Positions 27,272-36,061 of a stretch of DNA of 64,000 nt are shown one piece after another. The notes below the pieces were generated by a model that did not search any database, was not told the origin of the DNA, and saw nothing but the letters and a program-made list of their open reading frames with translations. Source of the stretch: Bacillota bacterium (GTDB lineage: Bacteria > Bacillota > Clostridia > Lachnospirales > Lachnospiraceae); NCBI GenBank assembly GCA_023411555.1, contig JAEYOQ010000011.1, forward strand, positions 124,001 to 188,000. Direction: 5' to 3'. Each line of letters begins with the position of its first letter. The first letter of the stretch is position 1. Position numbers and translations under genes: made by a program.

Positions 27272-29092
27272 ATGAAGAGAATTCTAGAAAAAGTTAGATG
27301 GAAGAAAGTTATTATATGGGTAGTTATTCTTGCTGTCCTTCTGATTGGAGGCAAAATAGGTATACAGAGAGTAACATCAAGGCTTAATGATATAACTCAG
27401 GTCAAGGAGAAGATTTCTACTGCCAATGTTGAAATCAGAGATATTCAGAATACGCTGTCTTCTTCTGGAACGATAGCACCACTCAATACCTATGAGGTTA
27501 CAACCTTAGTGCAAGGAGAGATTATTGCAGCTGATTTTGAAGAGGGCGATATGGTTGAGGAGGGTCAGATCCTGTATCAGGTAGCAACCGAGAATCTTGA
27601 TTCTGAGATTGATAAGGCTCAAACCTCCTTAGCTAGAGCAGAGAAGAATCATACCAAGGCTCAGAAGAACTATGAGGAAGCTGTTGAAGATTACAAGGAT
27701 GCAAAGGCTGATTATGATGAGGCAAAGGCTAAATATGGCGACCCGAATTTTACCTCCAAAGAAAGTGGTATTATTAAAACCCTCTATGTAGAGGAGGGAG
27801 ATACAGTACAGGCAGGTAATCAGATTGCACAGATTTATGATAATAGTTTTATGCTTCTTACGATCCCTTTTTCGGCCTCTGAGGTGGATCAGTCCTTTGT
27901 AGGCAAGAAAGCTACGGTAATCCTTGAGGCAACGGATGAAGAATTAACCGGTACGGTAACGAAGGTAAGCAATATTGATGAGGTACTAAGCGGTAACCGT
28001 CTTGTGAAACAGGTAACGATCAAGGTTAAGAATCCAGGTGGGCTTAGCTCAACTACTTCAGCAACTGCAGCAATCGGTAATTACTACAGCAGTGGTGAGG
28101 GTACCTTCAGTGTCTTAACAGATACGGTACTGAAGGCAGAGGTCTCCGGCGAGATTGCAAAGCTTCTTATTAGTGAGGGCAGTAGGGTCAAGGTAGGTGA
28201 TGTTATCTATTCCTTATCGGAGAAATCAATAGAGAACCAGCTGGAGAACTATCAGAATAAGCTTGAAAATGCGCAACAGGCAGTTGATAATGCCAAGGAA
28301 AATATAGAAAGTGCGAAAGAGGCTATCGAGGATGCTGAATTAAAGCTACAGGATGTAATCGATAGCAGAACTGATTACAATATTAAGGCACCTATCTCTG
28401 GCAAGATTGTCAGTAAGGTGACTCTTGTGGGAGATACCATAAAATCCAACAGTATGAATAGTACTCTGTGCATCATCTATGACTTGTCTGCCCTGACCTT
28501 CGAAATGAGCGTAGATGAGCTTGATGTCAATAAGGTTAAGGTTGGCCAAGAGGTGGAGATTGTAGCTGATGCTTATGAGGATGTTACTTATCACGGAGAG
28601 GTAACCAATATTAGCTTACTTAGCACAACCAGTCAGGGAGTCACCCAATATCCTGTAACTGTTAAAATAACTGAGACGGGAGATCTATTACCCGGTATGA
28701 ATGTTACCGGCAAAATTATTACCAAAAAGGCTGAGCAGGTAGTTGCTATTCCTAGTGATGCTCTGATGCGTGGAAATGTTGTCTATGTAGAGGATGCATC
28801 GGTAACAGAAGCAGTAGGTGAGGTTCCGGCAGGCTTTAGGAAGGTTGAGGTTGAAATAGGGATCACCGATGGAGACTATGTTGAGATTATAAGTGGTCTG
28901 AATGGCAATGAAAAGGTATATGCTCAAAGAGTGTCAGAAGCGGTATCGATGATGCCGGGTATGGGCTTCCAGATGCAGGGCGGTATGCCAGGTGGCGGTA
29001 TGCAAGGCGGAGGAAGATCCAGTAGTGGAAGAACCGGTAGTGGAAGATCCAGCGGAGGCGGTAGCAGCCGGGGTAATGGAGGATTTCAGTAG
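27272..29092 (+). CDS. HlyD/MacA-like membrane fusion (adaptor) protein
   Basis: A 606-residue adaptor anchored by one N-terminal membrane helix (VIIWVVILAVLLIGG). It has split biotinyl-lipoyl hairpins (EVTTLVQGEIIAADFEEGDMVEEGQ and KAPISGKIVSKVTLVGDTI), two coiled-coil stretches rich in Ala/Glu/Lys (about 115-155 and 325-365) and beta-barrel segments. The last 45 residues form an unusual Gly/Ser/Met/Arg tail. GGAGG five bases upstream fixes ATG 27272. In Gram-positives such proteins (YknX type) assist MacB-like ABC transporters, and the next two genes encode exactly those parts. Confidence 0.9.
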   Translation: MKRILEKVRWKKVIIWVVILAVLLIGGKIGIQRVTSRLNDITQVKEKISTANVEIRDIQNTLSSSGTIAPLNTYEVTTLVQGEIIAADFEEGDMVEEGQILYQVATENLDSEIDKAQTSLARAEKNHTKAQKNYEEAVEDYKDAKADYDEAKAKYGDPNFTSKESGIIKTLYVEEGDTVQAGNQIAQIYDNSFMLLTIPFSASEVDQSFVGKKATVILEATDEELTGTVTKVSNIDEVLSGNRLVKQVTIKVKNPGGLSSTTSATAAIGNYYSSGEGTFSVLTDTVLKAEVSGEIAKLLISEGSRVKVGDVIYSLSEKSIENQLENYQNKLENAQQAVDNAKENIESAKEAIEDAELKLQDVIDSRTDYNIKAPISGKIVSKVTLVGDTIKSNSMNSTLCIIYDLSALTFEMSVDELDVNKVKVGQEVEIVADAYEDVTYHGEVTNISLLSTTSQGVTQYPVTVKITETGDLLPGMNVTGKIITKKAEQVVAIPSDALMRGNVVYVEDASVTEAVGEVPAGFRKVEVEIGITDGDYVEIISGLNGNEKVYAQRVSEAVSMMPGMGFQMQGGMPGGGMQGGGRSSSGRTGSGRSSGGGSSRGNGGFQ

Positions 29093-29112
29093 CAGATAAT
29101 AGGAGGATTAGG

Positions 29113-29847
29113 ATGAATGGCGAGCAGATCTATGATAAAACGCAAGTACCACTGATTCAACTGATTGATATTTATAAGATATATCAGATGGGAGGCACTG
29201 AGGTCCGCGCAAATGATGGCATCAATCTTAAGATAATGGAGGGTGAATTCGTAGCTATCGTTGGTAAGTCTGGAAGTGGAAAATCAACCATAATGAATAT
29301 CATTGGTGCTTTGGATGTACCGACCTCTGGTCAATACATATTAAAGGGTCAGGACGTCAGCAAGATGAAGGGTGATGCTCTTGCTGAGATAAGAAATAGA
29401 ACCATTGGTTTTATCTTCCAACAGTATAATCTCCTTCCTAAGCAGAATTTGTTGGAGAACGTAGAGCTCCCTCTTCTTTATGCAGGTGTTCCTAGAAAGG
29501 AACGTAGGAAGCTGTCAATGGAGGCATTAAAAAGAGTAGGTATCGAAGATAAATGGAAGAATATGCCCAACCAGCTTTCTGGTGGACAACAGCAAAGAGG
29601 TGCGGTTGCACGAGCTCTGGTTGGCAAACCCTCTTTGATTTTAGCAGATGAACCAACTGGTGCTCTTGACTCAAAAACAAGCCGTGAGTTATTGGATTTT
29701 CTTAAGCAGTTGAACGAAGAGGGGAATACCATTGTGCTCATTACCCATGATCGTTCCATTGCAGAAGAAGCAGAGCGAATCGTAACCTTAAAGGACGGTA
29801 AAATAACCTTTGATGGCTCTGTCCAAGAGTATAGGAAGCAGGTGTAA
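29113..29847 (+). CDS. MacB/LolD-type ABC transporter ATPase
   Basis: A 244-residue ATP-binding subunit. Walker A is GKSGSGKST (51-59), the ABC signature LSGGQQQRGA, Walker B LILADEPTGALD, and the switch His lies in LITHD. The sequence type matches MacB/LolD/YknY ATPases, which power mechanical transmission across the envelope rather than substrate passage through the membrane domain. AGGAGGA precedes the ATG. It sits 20 bases after the adaptor and one base before the permease gene. Confidence 0.95.
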   Translation: MNGEQIYDKTQVPLIQLIDIYKIYQMGGTEVRANDGINLKIMEGEFVAIVGKSGSGKSTIMNIIGALDVPTSGQYILKGQDVSKMKGDALAEIRNRTIGFIFQQYNLLPKQNLLENVELPLLYAGVPRKERRKLSMEALKRVGIEDKWKNMPNQLSGGQQQRGAVARALVGKPSLILADEPTGALDSKTSRELLDFLKQLNEEGNTIVLITHDRSIAEEAERIVTLKDGKITFDGSVQEYRKQV

Positions 29848-29848
29848 C

Positions 29849-31021
29849 ATGAAATTCGGTCAAGCGTGTAAATTAGCATTGAAAAGTATCCTTGGCAGTA
29901 AAATGAGATCCTTTCTTACCATGCTGGGAATGATTATCGGTGTTGCCTCCGTTATTACTTTACTGGGACTGGTAACCGGTGTAACCAATTATATCGTGGA
30001 TACCTTTGCAGACTTGGGTACAAATATGATCAGTGTATCGGTTACCAATACGGATACCCGTAAGGTGGATGTAGATGAGATGTATGCATTTGCTGTAGAA
30101 AACAGTGGCATATTCCAAGGAATCACCCCGACAGTAACTGCAAACTATACAGTGAAAAACGGCAGTAACTCAATGTCCACTGCAGTAATTGGTGTTGGGG
30201 AGGATTATATGGATATAAATTCCTTGGAATTATCCTTCGGACGGAGCATCCACTATGCTGATATAGCTAATCGCTATGAAGCTTGTGTAATCGGTACCTA
30301 TGTGGCAGAGGAATTGTTTGACGGAAAGGTCAGTATAGGAGATACGCTAAAAATCAGTGGAAAGGTATTTACTATCGTTGGAATTCAGGAGGAACAAGCG
30401 GATTCGGAGGCAAATACAAAGGATGATCGCATATATATCCCCTATTCTACAGCAACCAGATTATCAAGAACCTCTGATATATCAAGCTATACCTTTGCGG
30501 TACTTGATACGGATAAGATGGAGTATGCGGAGGAGCTACTGGATAATTACCTATATGGTATCATGAAGAATGAAAAGTTATATAATATTACGAGCATGAC
30601 AGAGCTTTTAGATACGATAAACTCCATGACGAATATGCTCTCTGCAGTTCTAGGAGGAATAGCAGGAATCTCGCTGTTGGTTGCCGGAATTGGTATTATG
30701 AATATCATGCTAGTATCTGTGGTAGAGAGAACAAAAGAAATCGGTATCCGCAAATCTCTTGGAGCAAAGAAACGGGATATCATGTCTCAATTCGTCATTG
30801 AAGCAATCTCCATCAGTACCATGGGAGGTATCATCGGAATATTGATCGGTAGCATAGGTACCAAGACCTTAGGGAGTGCCTTTGGGATTGATGCAGCGCC
30901 GACAACGGGTGCAATTCTCTTAGCCTTTTGTGTATCTGCCGGGATCGGAGTGGCCTTTGGATACATGCCGGCGAATAAAGCAGCAAAGTTAAATCCCATC
31001 GATGCTTTGCGAAGTGAGTAG
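29849..31021 (+). CDS. MacB-like ABC transporter permease (FtsX domain)
   Basis: A 390-residue permease with the MacB topology: one N-terminal membrane helix (SFLTMLGMIIGVASVITLLG), a large extracytoplasmic domain (about 50-265) and a C-terminal three-helix FtsX domain that includes GIMNIMLVSVVERTKEIGIRKSLGAK. It pairs with the preceding ATPase and adaptor. The start at 29849 begins one base after the ATPase stop; an in-frame start at 29810 was rejected because it lies inside the ATPase gene. The cargo is unknown; peptides, lipopeptides or the surface proteins nearby are possible. Confidence 0.92.
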   Translation: MKFGQACKLALKSILGSKMRSFLTMLGMIIGVASVITLLGLVTGVTNYIVDTFADLGTNMISVSVTNTDTRKVDVDEMYAFAVENSGIFQGITPTVTANYTVKNGSNSMSTAVIGVGEDYMDINSLELSFGRSIHYADIANRYEACVIGTYVAEELFDGKVSIGDTLKISGKVFTIVGIQEEQADSEANTKDDRIYIPYSTATRLSRTSDISSYTFAVLDTDKMEYAEELLDNYLYGIMKNEKLYNITSMTELLDTINSMTNMLSAVLGGIAGISLLVAGIGIMNIMLVSVVERTKEIGIRKSLGAKKRDIMSQFVIEAISISTMGGIIGILIGSIGTKTLGSAFGIDAAPTTGAILLAFCVSAGIGVAFGYMPANKAAKLNPIDALRSE

Positions 31022-31024
31022 TAC

Positions 31025-31073
31025 GACTCAATCTGGCATTTGTTATTATGAAAATGCTAGATTGAGTCTTTTT
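31025..31073 (+). terminator. Terminator of the SLH/MacAB operon
   Basis: GACTCAATCT..GCATTT pairs with AAATGC..AGATTGAGTC around a short loop, followed by TTTTT. Confidence 0.88.
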
Positions 31074-31228
31074 ATATATTCACCCGCCATCCCGCCATAA
31101 CAACGCCAGTGAGAGGGCATAGAAAAGATCGTGGAGCGTAGTTATTTGGTTAAAATATTATCATTGTTTACTATTTCCTATTAATAGTGTATAATTTAGA
31201 AGCTGAATTTATCGACAAGCTAGCGGAT

Positions 31229-31258
31229 TCTCATGAGTATACTCCCAAACTCATGAGA
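31229..31258 (+). promoter_or_regulatory. Leader hairpin upstream of the chemoreceptor start
   Basis: TCTCATGAG and CTCATGAGA are exact inverted repeats, 12 bases apart. They lie between a TATAAT (31190-31195) and the GGAGG of the chemoreceptor gene, so they fall in its 5' untranslated leader. Confidence 0.4.
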
Positions 31259-31282
31259 CTACATATTGAAGGAGGAAAATCG

Positions 31283-32953
31283 GTGCTTAAATCTTTGACA
31301 AAGAGAATGCTTGCAGTTATCATCTTATTAATTGGTTTATGCTGTGTATCATTAATCGGCGTATCGTATTATGTGCTTCAGTGGTCTGTTACAAAGCAGA
31401 TGAAAAGTGATGGATCAACATTAATACATAACATCAAACGTGAAATAATAGAAGAACAGGTAACTAGTCTGACTAAACTTCACGAAATATTTAAGAATCT
31501 AAAGGAAGAGAGTGATGGTAACCTTGTGTATGTATCATTATCGGATCAAAATGCTCAGGTTATCGTATCGAATGACATACTTAGCAATCAGGCTGTAGCC
31601 GAAGTGGACGCTGTAACTTCAGCGACCTCTGAAGGAGATGTTACCAAGGTTTTAGAGCAACAGACTACCATAGGACAGATAATTACTACTGCCAATGGGA
31701 TAAAGGTATACAATGTCTCCACGAATGTCGTATTGTCTGAGCATATCTCAGGGGCCCTGAACTTGGGAATATCTCTGGACAGTATGTATGATCAGATAAG
31801 ACAGTCCTTATTAATAACAGTAGTATTATCCTTATTGATTATGCTAATAGCAACCGTATCCGGTATCATCATGTCAAAACGTATGATACGCCCGATTACT
31901 TTAATGTCAAAGAGTCTCAAGACCTTTGCAAAGGGTGATTTTACAGTAGGCTTTACAAGTGATCGTATGGATGAGATTGGACAGATGGGTAATGCGCTGA
32001 GTGAGATGCAGCAGACCCTGAGCAGGATGGTCGGAGAGATCAGTACGAGTGCCGGTAAGGTTGCAGAGAGCTCTGAAAAGTTGAGCACAATGTGTTCTGA
32101 GACAACAGGCATGGCGGAAGGAATCGCCAAAGCCTCTGGGGAATTAGCGACGGCCTCATCAGCACTTGCGACAAATTCTGTCGAAGGCTTTGAGCGCTTG
32201 AATAATCTTGCCAATGAGATAGCACTGATCTCACAGCGGGCAGGAGGAATGAGAACAAGCATAATAGATACTAAGAAGGCGAATGAAGAAGGTATGAATA
32301 GCATTCATGAGCTTCTGAGTGCAGTTACCTCCAATGAAGAGGTAACCTTAAAGATTAAGGATATGGTGGACGTGCTTGGCTATAAATCAGAAGCAATCAC
32401 TGATATTACGACTGTAATTAAGACGATATCCGAGCAGACAAAGCTTTTAGCACTGAATGCAATGATTGAAAGTGCTAGAGCGGGAGAGAGCGGCAAGGGA
32501 TTTGCAGTTGTAGCCGGCGAAATTCGTAAGCTGTCTGAGCAGACCGCTAATTCTGTTGAAGGCATTGAGAAAATTATTGATGAGGTTAGTAGTTCAATCA
32601 GAGAAGCTCAGGATTATGTAACACAGGGTTCTGAGGTCCTTGTTAGAACAACAACGGTCTCTAAGGATACTAGGAAAGCCTTCGAGAAAATTGATAAATC
32701 GATAACCGCTATTGTTCAGGAAATTCAGGTTATGATAGATAGTATCGATAAGGTTAATAATGATAAGAATGAAGTGGTTGGTGCAATCGAGAGTATCTCA
32801 GCAATTTCACAGGAGACTACCTCCTCTACAGAGGAGATTGCATCATCCTTAGAGCTCCAGTTTACCACAATCGAAACTGCTTCCGATGCGGCAAGACAGC
32901 TTCAGGCCATAGCTCAGGAGCTGGAGAAGCTAGTCGGACAATTCACGATATAA
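31283..32953 (+). CDS. Methyl-accepting chemotaxis protein
   Basis: A 556-residue membrane chemoreceptor. A first membrane helix (about 8-32) and a second (about 170-195) flank a small extracellular sensor of about 140 residues. A HAMP segment (RPITLMSKSLKTFAKGDF) and a long cytoplasmic coiled coil follow. The kinase-contact tip is ISEQTKLLALNAMIESARAGESGKGFAVVAGEIRKLSEQT, given here as family motif order. The start is a GTG seven bases after GGAGG; the longer in-frame reading from 31187 includes the promoter region and was rejected. Ligand unknown. The stop codon lies inside the first copy of a tandem repeat. Confidence 0.93.
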   Translation: MLKSLTKRMLAVIILLIGLCCVSLIGVSYYVLQWSVTKQMKSDGSTLIHNIKREIIEEQVTSLTKLHEIFKNLKEESDGNLVYVSLSDQNAQVIVSNDILSNQAVAEVDAVTSATSEGDVTKVLEQQTTIGQIITTANGIKVYNVSTNVVLSEHISGALNLGISLDSMYDQIRQSLLITVVLSLLIMLIATVSGIIMSKRMIRPITLMSKSLKTFAKGDFTVGFTSDRMDEIGQMGNALSEMQQTLSRMVGEISTSAGKVAESSEKLSTMCSETTGMAEGIAKASGELATASSALATNSVEGFERLNNLANEIALISQRAGGMRTSIIDTKKANEEGMNSIHELLSAVTSNEEVTLKIKDMVDVLGYKSEAITDITTVIKTISEQTKLLALNAMIESARAGESGKGFAVVAGEIRKLSEQTANSVEGIEKIIDEVSSSIREAQDYVTQGSEVLVRTTTVSKDTRKAFEKIDKSITAIVQEIQVMIDSIDKVNNDKNEVVGAIESISAISQETTSSTEEIASSLELQFTTIETASDAARQLQAIAQELEKLVGQFTI

Positions 32954-33267
32954 AATAGCGTAGTGAGCATACTCCAAGCTTGCTTGAGAGTATGCGATCG
33001 GAGCAAAAGATCATGAACAGGCTTTTTGTTCATGATATAAAATAACGTAGTGAGCATACTCCAAGCTTGCTTGAGAGTATGCGATCGGAGCAAAAGATCA
33101 TGAACAAGCTTTTTGTTCATGATATAAAATAGCGTAGTGAGCATACTCCAAGCTTGCTTGAGAGTATGCGATCGGAGCAAAAGATCATGAACAAGCTTTT
33201 TGTTCATGATATAAAATAGCGTAGTGAGCATGCCTCAAGCTTGCTTGGGGGAATGCGATCGGAGCAA
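32947..33267. repeat. 87-bp tandem repeat array, three full copies plus a diverged fourth
   Basis: Copies start at 32947, 33034, 33121 and 33208, exactly 87 bases apart. Copies 1-3 differ by only a few bases. Each has two hairpins: an eight-pair stem GCATACTC/GAGTATGC and ATCATGAAC/GTTCATGAT with T-rich loop. Copy 4 stops after about 60 bases and carries paired changes in the first stem. Because 87 is a multiple of three, the minus strand has an open frame with a 29-residue repeat; I regard it as a by-product. Confidence 0.9.
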
Positions 33268-33268
33268 A

Positions 33269-33524
33269 GGGGGCTGTTGCAAAATATATGGTGTTAATAA
33301 AGGAAAGAATAACACGCATCCCTCACACACAGATTGACTGACATCTTATTGTTTTGTATGCCATTAATCATACAACAAATTTCTCGCTACGCAAGAAATT
33401 GTGTTGTCATGAACTTAAATGTTTGCTTCTGTCATACAAAATCAATAATCTGTCCGTCAAACAGTGCATTATGGGATGCATGTTATCCTTTCCTTCAGCT
33501 TCAGCTTACTTTTGCAACATTGCC
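33269..33524. repeat. 256-bp nested inverted-repeat element (MITE-like)
   Basis: The element begins GGGGGCTGTTGCAAAAT and ends with the complement CTTTTGCAACAT. Successive inner arms also pair: AAAGGAAAGAATAACACGCATCCC with the complement of GGGATGCATGTTATCCTTTCC, TTGTTTTGTATG with CATACAAAATCAA, and a central ACAACAAATTTCT hairpin. The whole could fold into one long imperfect hairpin. No transposase is present. It abuts the 87-bp array. Confidence 0.65.
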
Positions 33525-33619
33525 ATAAAAAAGCATGAGCATACTATCATGAACAGGCGAGATAAGCTAGTAGGAATCGGGGGATAATTCTTAAATAGAT
33601 GGGAGATGGAAGCAAAACT

Positions 33620-33979
33620 ATGGCAGATTTTAAGACGATTGACGAATACATTGCTGTATTTCCTCCAGAGGTACAAAGCATCTTGAGTAATATCCGTGAA
33701 ATAATCAGGGAAACGGCTCCGGAGGCAACGGAGAAAATCAGTTATCAGATGCCGACCTTTTATCTGAATGGGAATCTGGTTCATTTTGCAGCCTATCATA
33801 AGCACATCGGTTTTTATCCGACGCCAAGTGGGATTGAAGCGTTTCAGGAAGAGCTTAGTAAGTATAAGGGAGCGAAGGGTTCGGTTCAATTTCCCCTGAA
33901 CCAGCCGATACCGTATGATTTAATACGCAAAATTGTACTTTATCGATTGGAGGAAAATCGTAACAGCAAGAAGAAATAA
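33620..33979 (+). CDS. DUF1801 / YdhG-like small protein
   Basis: A 119-residue cytoplasmic protein of the DUF1801 (YdhG/iron-chaperone-like) family, seen from KTIDEYIAVFPPEVQSILSNIREIIRE, ISYQMPTFYLNG, and IGFYPTPSGIEAF. Its biochemical role is not established. The ATG at 33620 has GGAAG seven bases upstream; an in-frame ATG at 33599 has no good site. It is monocistronic and lies between the inverted-repeat element and serS. Confidence 0.85.
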   Translation: MADFKTIDEYIAVFPPEVQSILSNIREIIRETAPEATEKISYQMPTFYLNGNLVHFAAYHKHIGFYPTPSGIEAFQEELSKYKGAKGSVQFPLNQPIPYDLIRKIVLYRLEENRNSKKK

Positions 33980-34114
33980 TCGTATTCACCGAAAGTGAGG
34001 AGATTGTTTGAATAGTCGTTGTGCTGAGGATATATTGCAGATAAAAAGGCATTGAAGCGCCTTCAAGAGGGATATACCTCTAACTAGAATATTAATAGTT
34101 CAGATATAGTAAAG

Positions 34115-34142
34115 AAATGGCTTTCGCATGCGAAAGCCATTT
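34115..34142 (-). terminator. Terminator of serS
   Basis: A perfect palindrome AAATGGCTTTCGC and complement; on the minus strand it is followed by a T-rich stretch. Confidence 0.75.
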
Positions 34143-34153
34143 CCCTTATCTTT

Positions 34154-35431
34154 TTATTTAATTACTTTAAGTCCGCCCATATATGGCTGCAATGCCTCAG
34201 GGATGTTTACGGAACCATCTGCGTTTAAGTTGTTCTCTAAGAAGGCGATCAGCATTCTGGGAGGAGCCACTACGGTATTATTTAAGGTATGTGCAAAGTA
34301 CTTACCACCTTCACCTACCACACGGATTTTCAGACGGCGAGCCTGCGCATCACCAAGGTTAGAGCAGCTGCCTACCTCAAAATACTTCTTCTGTCTAGGA
34401 GACCATGCCTCAACATCTATGGATTTTACCTTTAGATCAGCAAGATCACCGGAGCAGCACTCTAAGGTTCTTACCGGAATATCCAGTGTTCTAAAGAGAT
34501 CTACTGTGTTCTGCCATAGCTTATCGAACCAAACCATGCTATCCTCAGGCTTACATACTACGATCATTTCCTGCTTCTCAAACTGATGGATACGGTAAAC
34601 GCCTCTTTCCTCCAGACCATGTGCTCCCTTTTCCTTTCTAAAGCAAGGAGAGTAGCTGGTCAGAGCATGGGGAAGAGTATCCTCCTGAACAATTGTATCG
34701 ATGTATTTACCAATCATAGAATGCTCACTGGTACCGATCAGATATAGATCCTCACCTTCAATCTTATACATCATGGCATCCATCTCTGCAAAGCTCATAA
34801 CACCAGTCACTACCTCGCTGCGGATCATAAAGGGAGGGATACAATAAGTAAAACCACGATCAATCATAAAGTCTCTTGCGTAGGAGATAACTGCAGAATG
34901 CAATCTAGCGATATTTCCCATTAGGTAATAGAAGCCGTTACCGGCAACCTTTCTTGCACTTTCCAGATCGATACCACTCAGCTTCTCCATAATCTCAGTA
35001 TGATAGGGAATCTCAAAGTCGGGAACAACAGGCTCACCATAGCGCATTACCTCAACATTTTCGCTGTCGTCCTTACCGATGGGAACACTGGGATCGATGA
35101 TGTTTGGAATGGTCATCATAATCTTCTTGATTTTCTCTTCAAGCTCCGCTTCCTTCGCTTCTAATGCTGCAAGTCTTTCGGAGTCAGCCGTTACACGTTT
35201 TTTAAGCTCCTCGGCCTCTGCCTTCTTACCCTGACCCATCAGAGCGCCGATTTCCTTAGAAATCTTATTTCTCTCAAATCTTAAGCTATCCGCTTCGGCT
35301 TTTGCATTTCTGCTCTCTACATCCAGAGCAATCACTTCATCCACTAAGGGAAGCTTATTATCCTGAAATTTATTGCGAATATTTTGCTTTACAACCTCAG
35401 GATTCTCTCTGACAAATTTAATATCTAACAT
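34154..35431 (-). CDS. serS: Seryl-tRNA synthetase
   Basis: A 425-residue class II synthetase that charges tRNA-Ser. The N-terminal coiled-coil arm (about 25-105) carries the tRNA-binding helices. The catalytic core has motif 2 FRKEKGAHGLEERGVYRIHQF and motif 3 NNTVVAPPRMLIAFLEN. GGAGG five bases before ATG 35431 gives the usual MLDIKFVRENPE start; an in-frame extension to 35581 runs through the leader and was rejected. Expression is controlled by the upstream T-box. Confidence 0.97.
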   Translation of the reverse strand: MLDIKFVRENPEVVKQNIRNKFQDNKLPLVDEVIALDVESRNAKAEADSLRFERNKISKEIGALMGQGKKAEAEELKKRVTADSERLAALEAKEAELEEKIKKIMMTIPNIIDPSVPIGKDDSENVEVMRYGEPVVPDFEIPYHTEIMEKLSGIDLESARKVAGNGFYYLMGNIARLHSAVISYARDFMIDRGFTYCIPPFMIRSEVVTGVMSFAEMDAMMYKIEGEDLYLIGTSEHSMIGKYIDTIVQEDTLPHALTSYSPCFRKEKGAHGLEERGVYRIHQFEKQEMIVVCKPEDSMVWFDKLWQNTVDLFRTLDIPVRTLECCSGDLADLKVKSIDVEAWSPRQKKYFEVGSCSNLGDAQARRLKIRVVGEGGKYFAHTLNNTVVAPPRMLIAFLENNLNADGSVNIPEALQPYMGGLKVIK

Positions 35432-35518
35432 TTTTGCCTCCATTCTGCCGTTCAGTACGGCATTTTTAATTATTATTGTGAACCTATGTATGGGGATAGA
35501 AATAACTTTCCTATAACA

Positions 35519-35795
35519 TAAAAAAATTCCTCCAGCCCATACATACATCATGGGACGAAAGGAATCCGCGTTGCCACCCAAATTGCTGAACTATTCACAT
35601 TCAGCCACCTCGTAAGTACGATAAAGGGTACTAACCTTCGGTTTATCACCGACAGCTCCAAAAGTGGAAGGACTTAATCTTTCACCGGTTCACACCAACC
35701 ACCGGCTCTCTGAAGAATTACTTAAATCGTAGCTTTTATCATCGCTGAGAAATATTACAGCCTATACTAAGTGCTGTAGCTTATTATTGTTATAT
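35519..35795 (-). promoter_or_regulatory. Serine T-box leader of serS
   Basis: On the minus strand the conserved core GGGTGGCAACGCGGATTCC lies at 35561-35579. A competing terminator with AGGAATTTTTTT at its end lies at 35519-35566. Upstream is a long structured stem I region (about 35600-35740). A TCC triplet in the CCTTCCACTTTTGG context is a possible serine specifier, but I could not fold the stem to prove it. Confidence 0.88.
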
Positions 35796-35801
35796 TTTCT
35801 T

Positions 35802-35830
35802 ATTATAAATCCATTTATTCAAATTTTCAA
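35802..35830 (-). promoter_or_regulatory. Sigma-A promoter of serS
   Basis: On the minus strand, TTGAAA (35830-35825) and TATAAT (35807-35802) with a 17-base spacer. Confidence 0.8.
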
Positions 35831-35922
35831 GTAAAATATGTTCGTCTATAATTAGGTTTCCAGTTACGATGAAAGTAGAATATTATGCAAATATTGTATC
35901 ATTGTTTATTTAATAACAATTA

Positions 35923-35951
35923 TTGCTATTTAAAATTTACGGTGCTATAAT
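35923..35951 (+). promoter_or_regulatory. Promoter of the ech-hyp operon
   Basis: TTGCTA (35923-35928) and TATAAT (35946-35951), 17-base spacer, with a leader of about 100 bases. The leader has a small GGAGT/ACTCC hairpin and a T-run near 36010-36017. Confidence 0.65.
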
Positions 35952-36061
35952 ACTGTGAGCTTGTCAATGATGCATAGGAGTTTAATACCACACTCCGGGC
36001 GCTGTTGATTTTTTTTATGTCTTTTTAGCTATGCAAATAATTAAAGTAAGGTGACGTGAGT

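Noticed and set aside
31187..31282. Longer chemoreceptor reading from 31187
   Set aside because: It overlaps the likely -10 box and leader hairpin and has no ribosome site; the GTG at 31283 is well placed after GGAGG.
32914..33231. Minus-strand 105-codon frame with a 29-residue repeat
   Set aside because: It is open only because the DNA repeat length (87) is a multiple of three. It has no ribosome site and runs antisense into the chemoreceptor gene.
32947..33267. CRISPR-like array
   Set aside because: The units follow each other without spacers, are 87 bases long, and no cas genes are present in the window.
35432..35581. Longer serS reading to 35581
   Set aside because: It would translate the T-box terminator; the GGAGG site and family start favour 35431.
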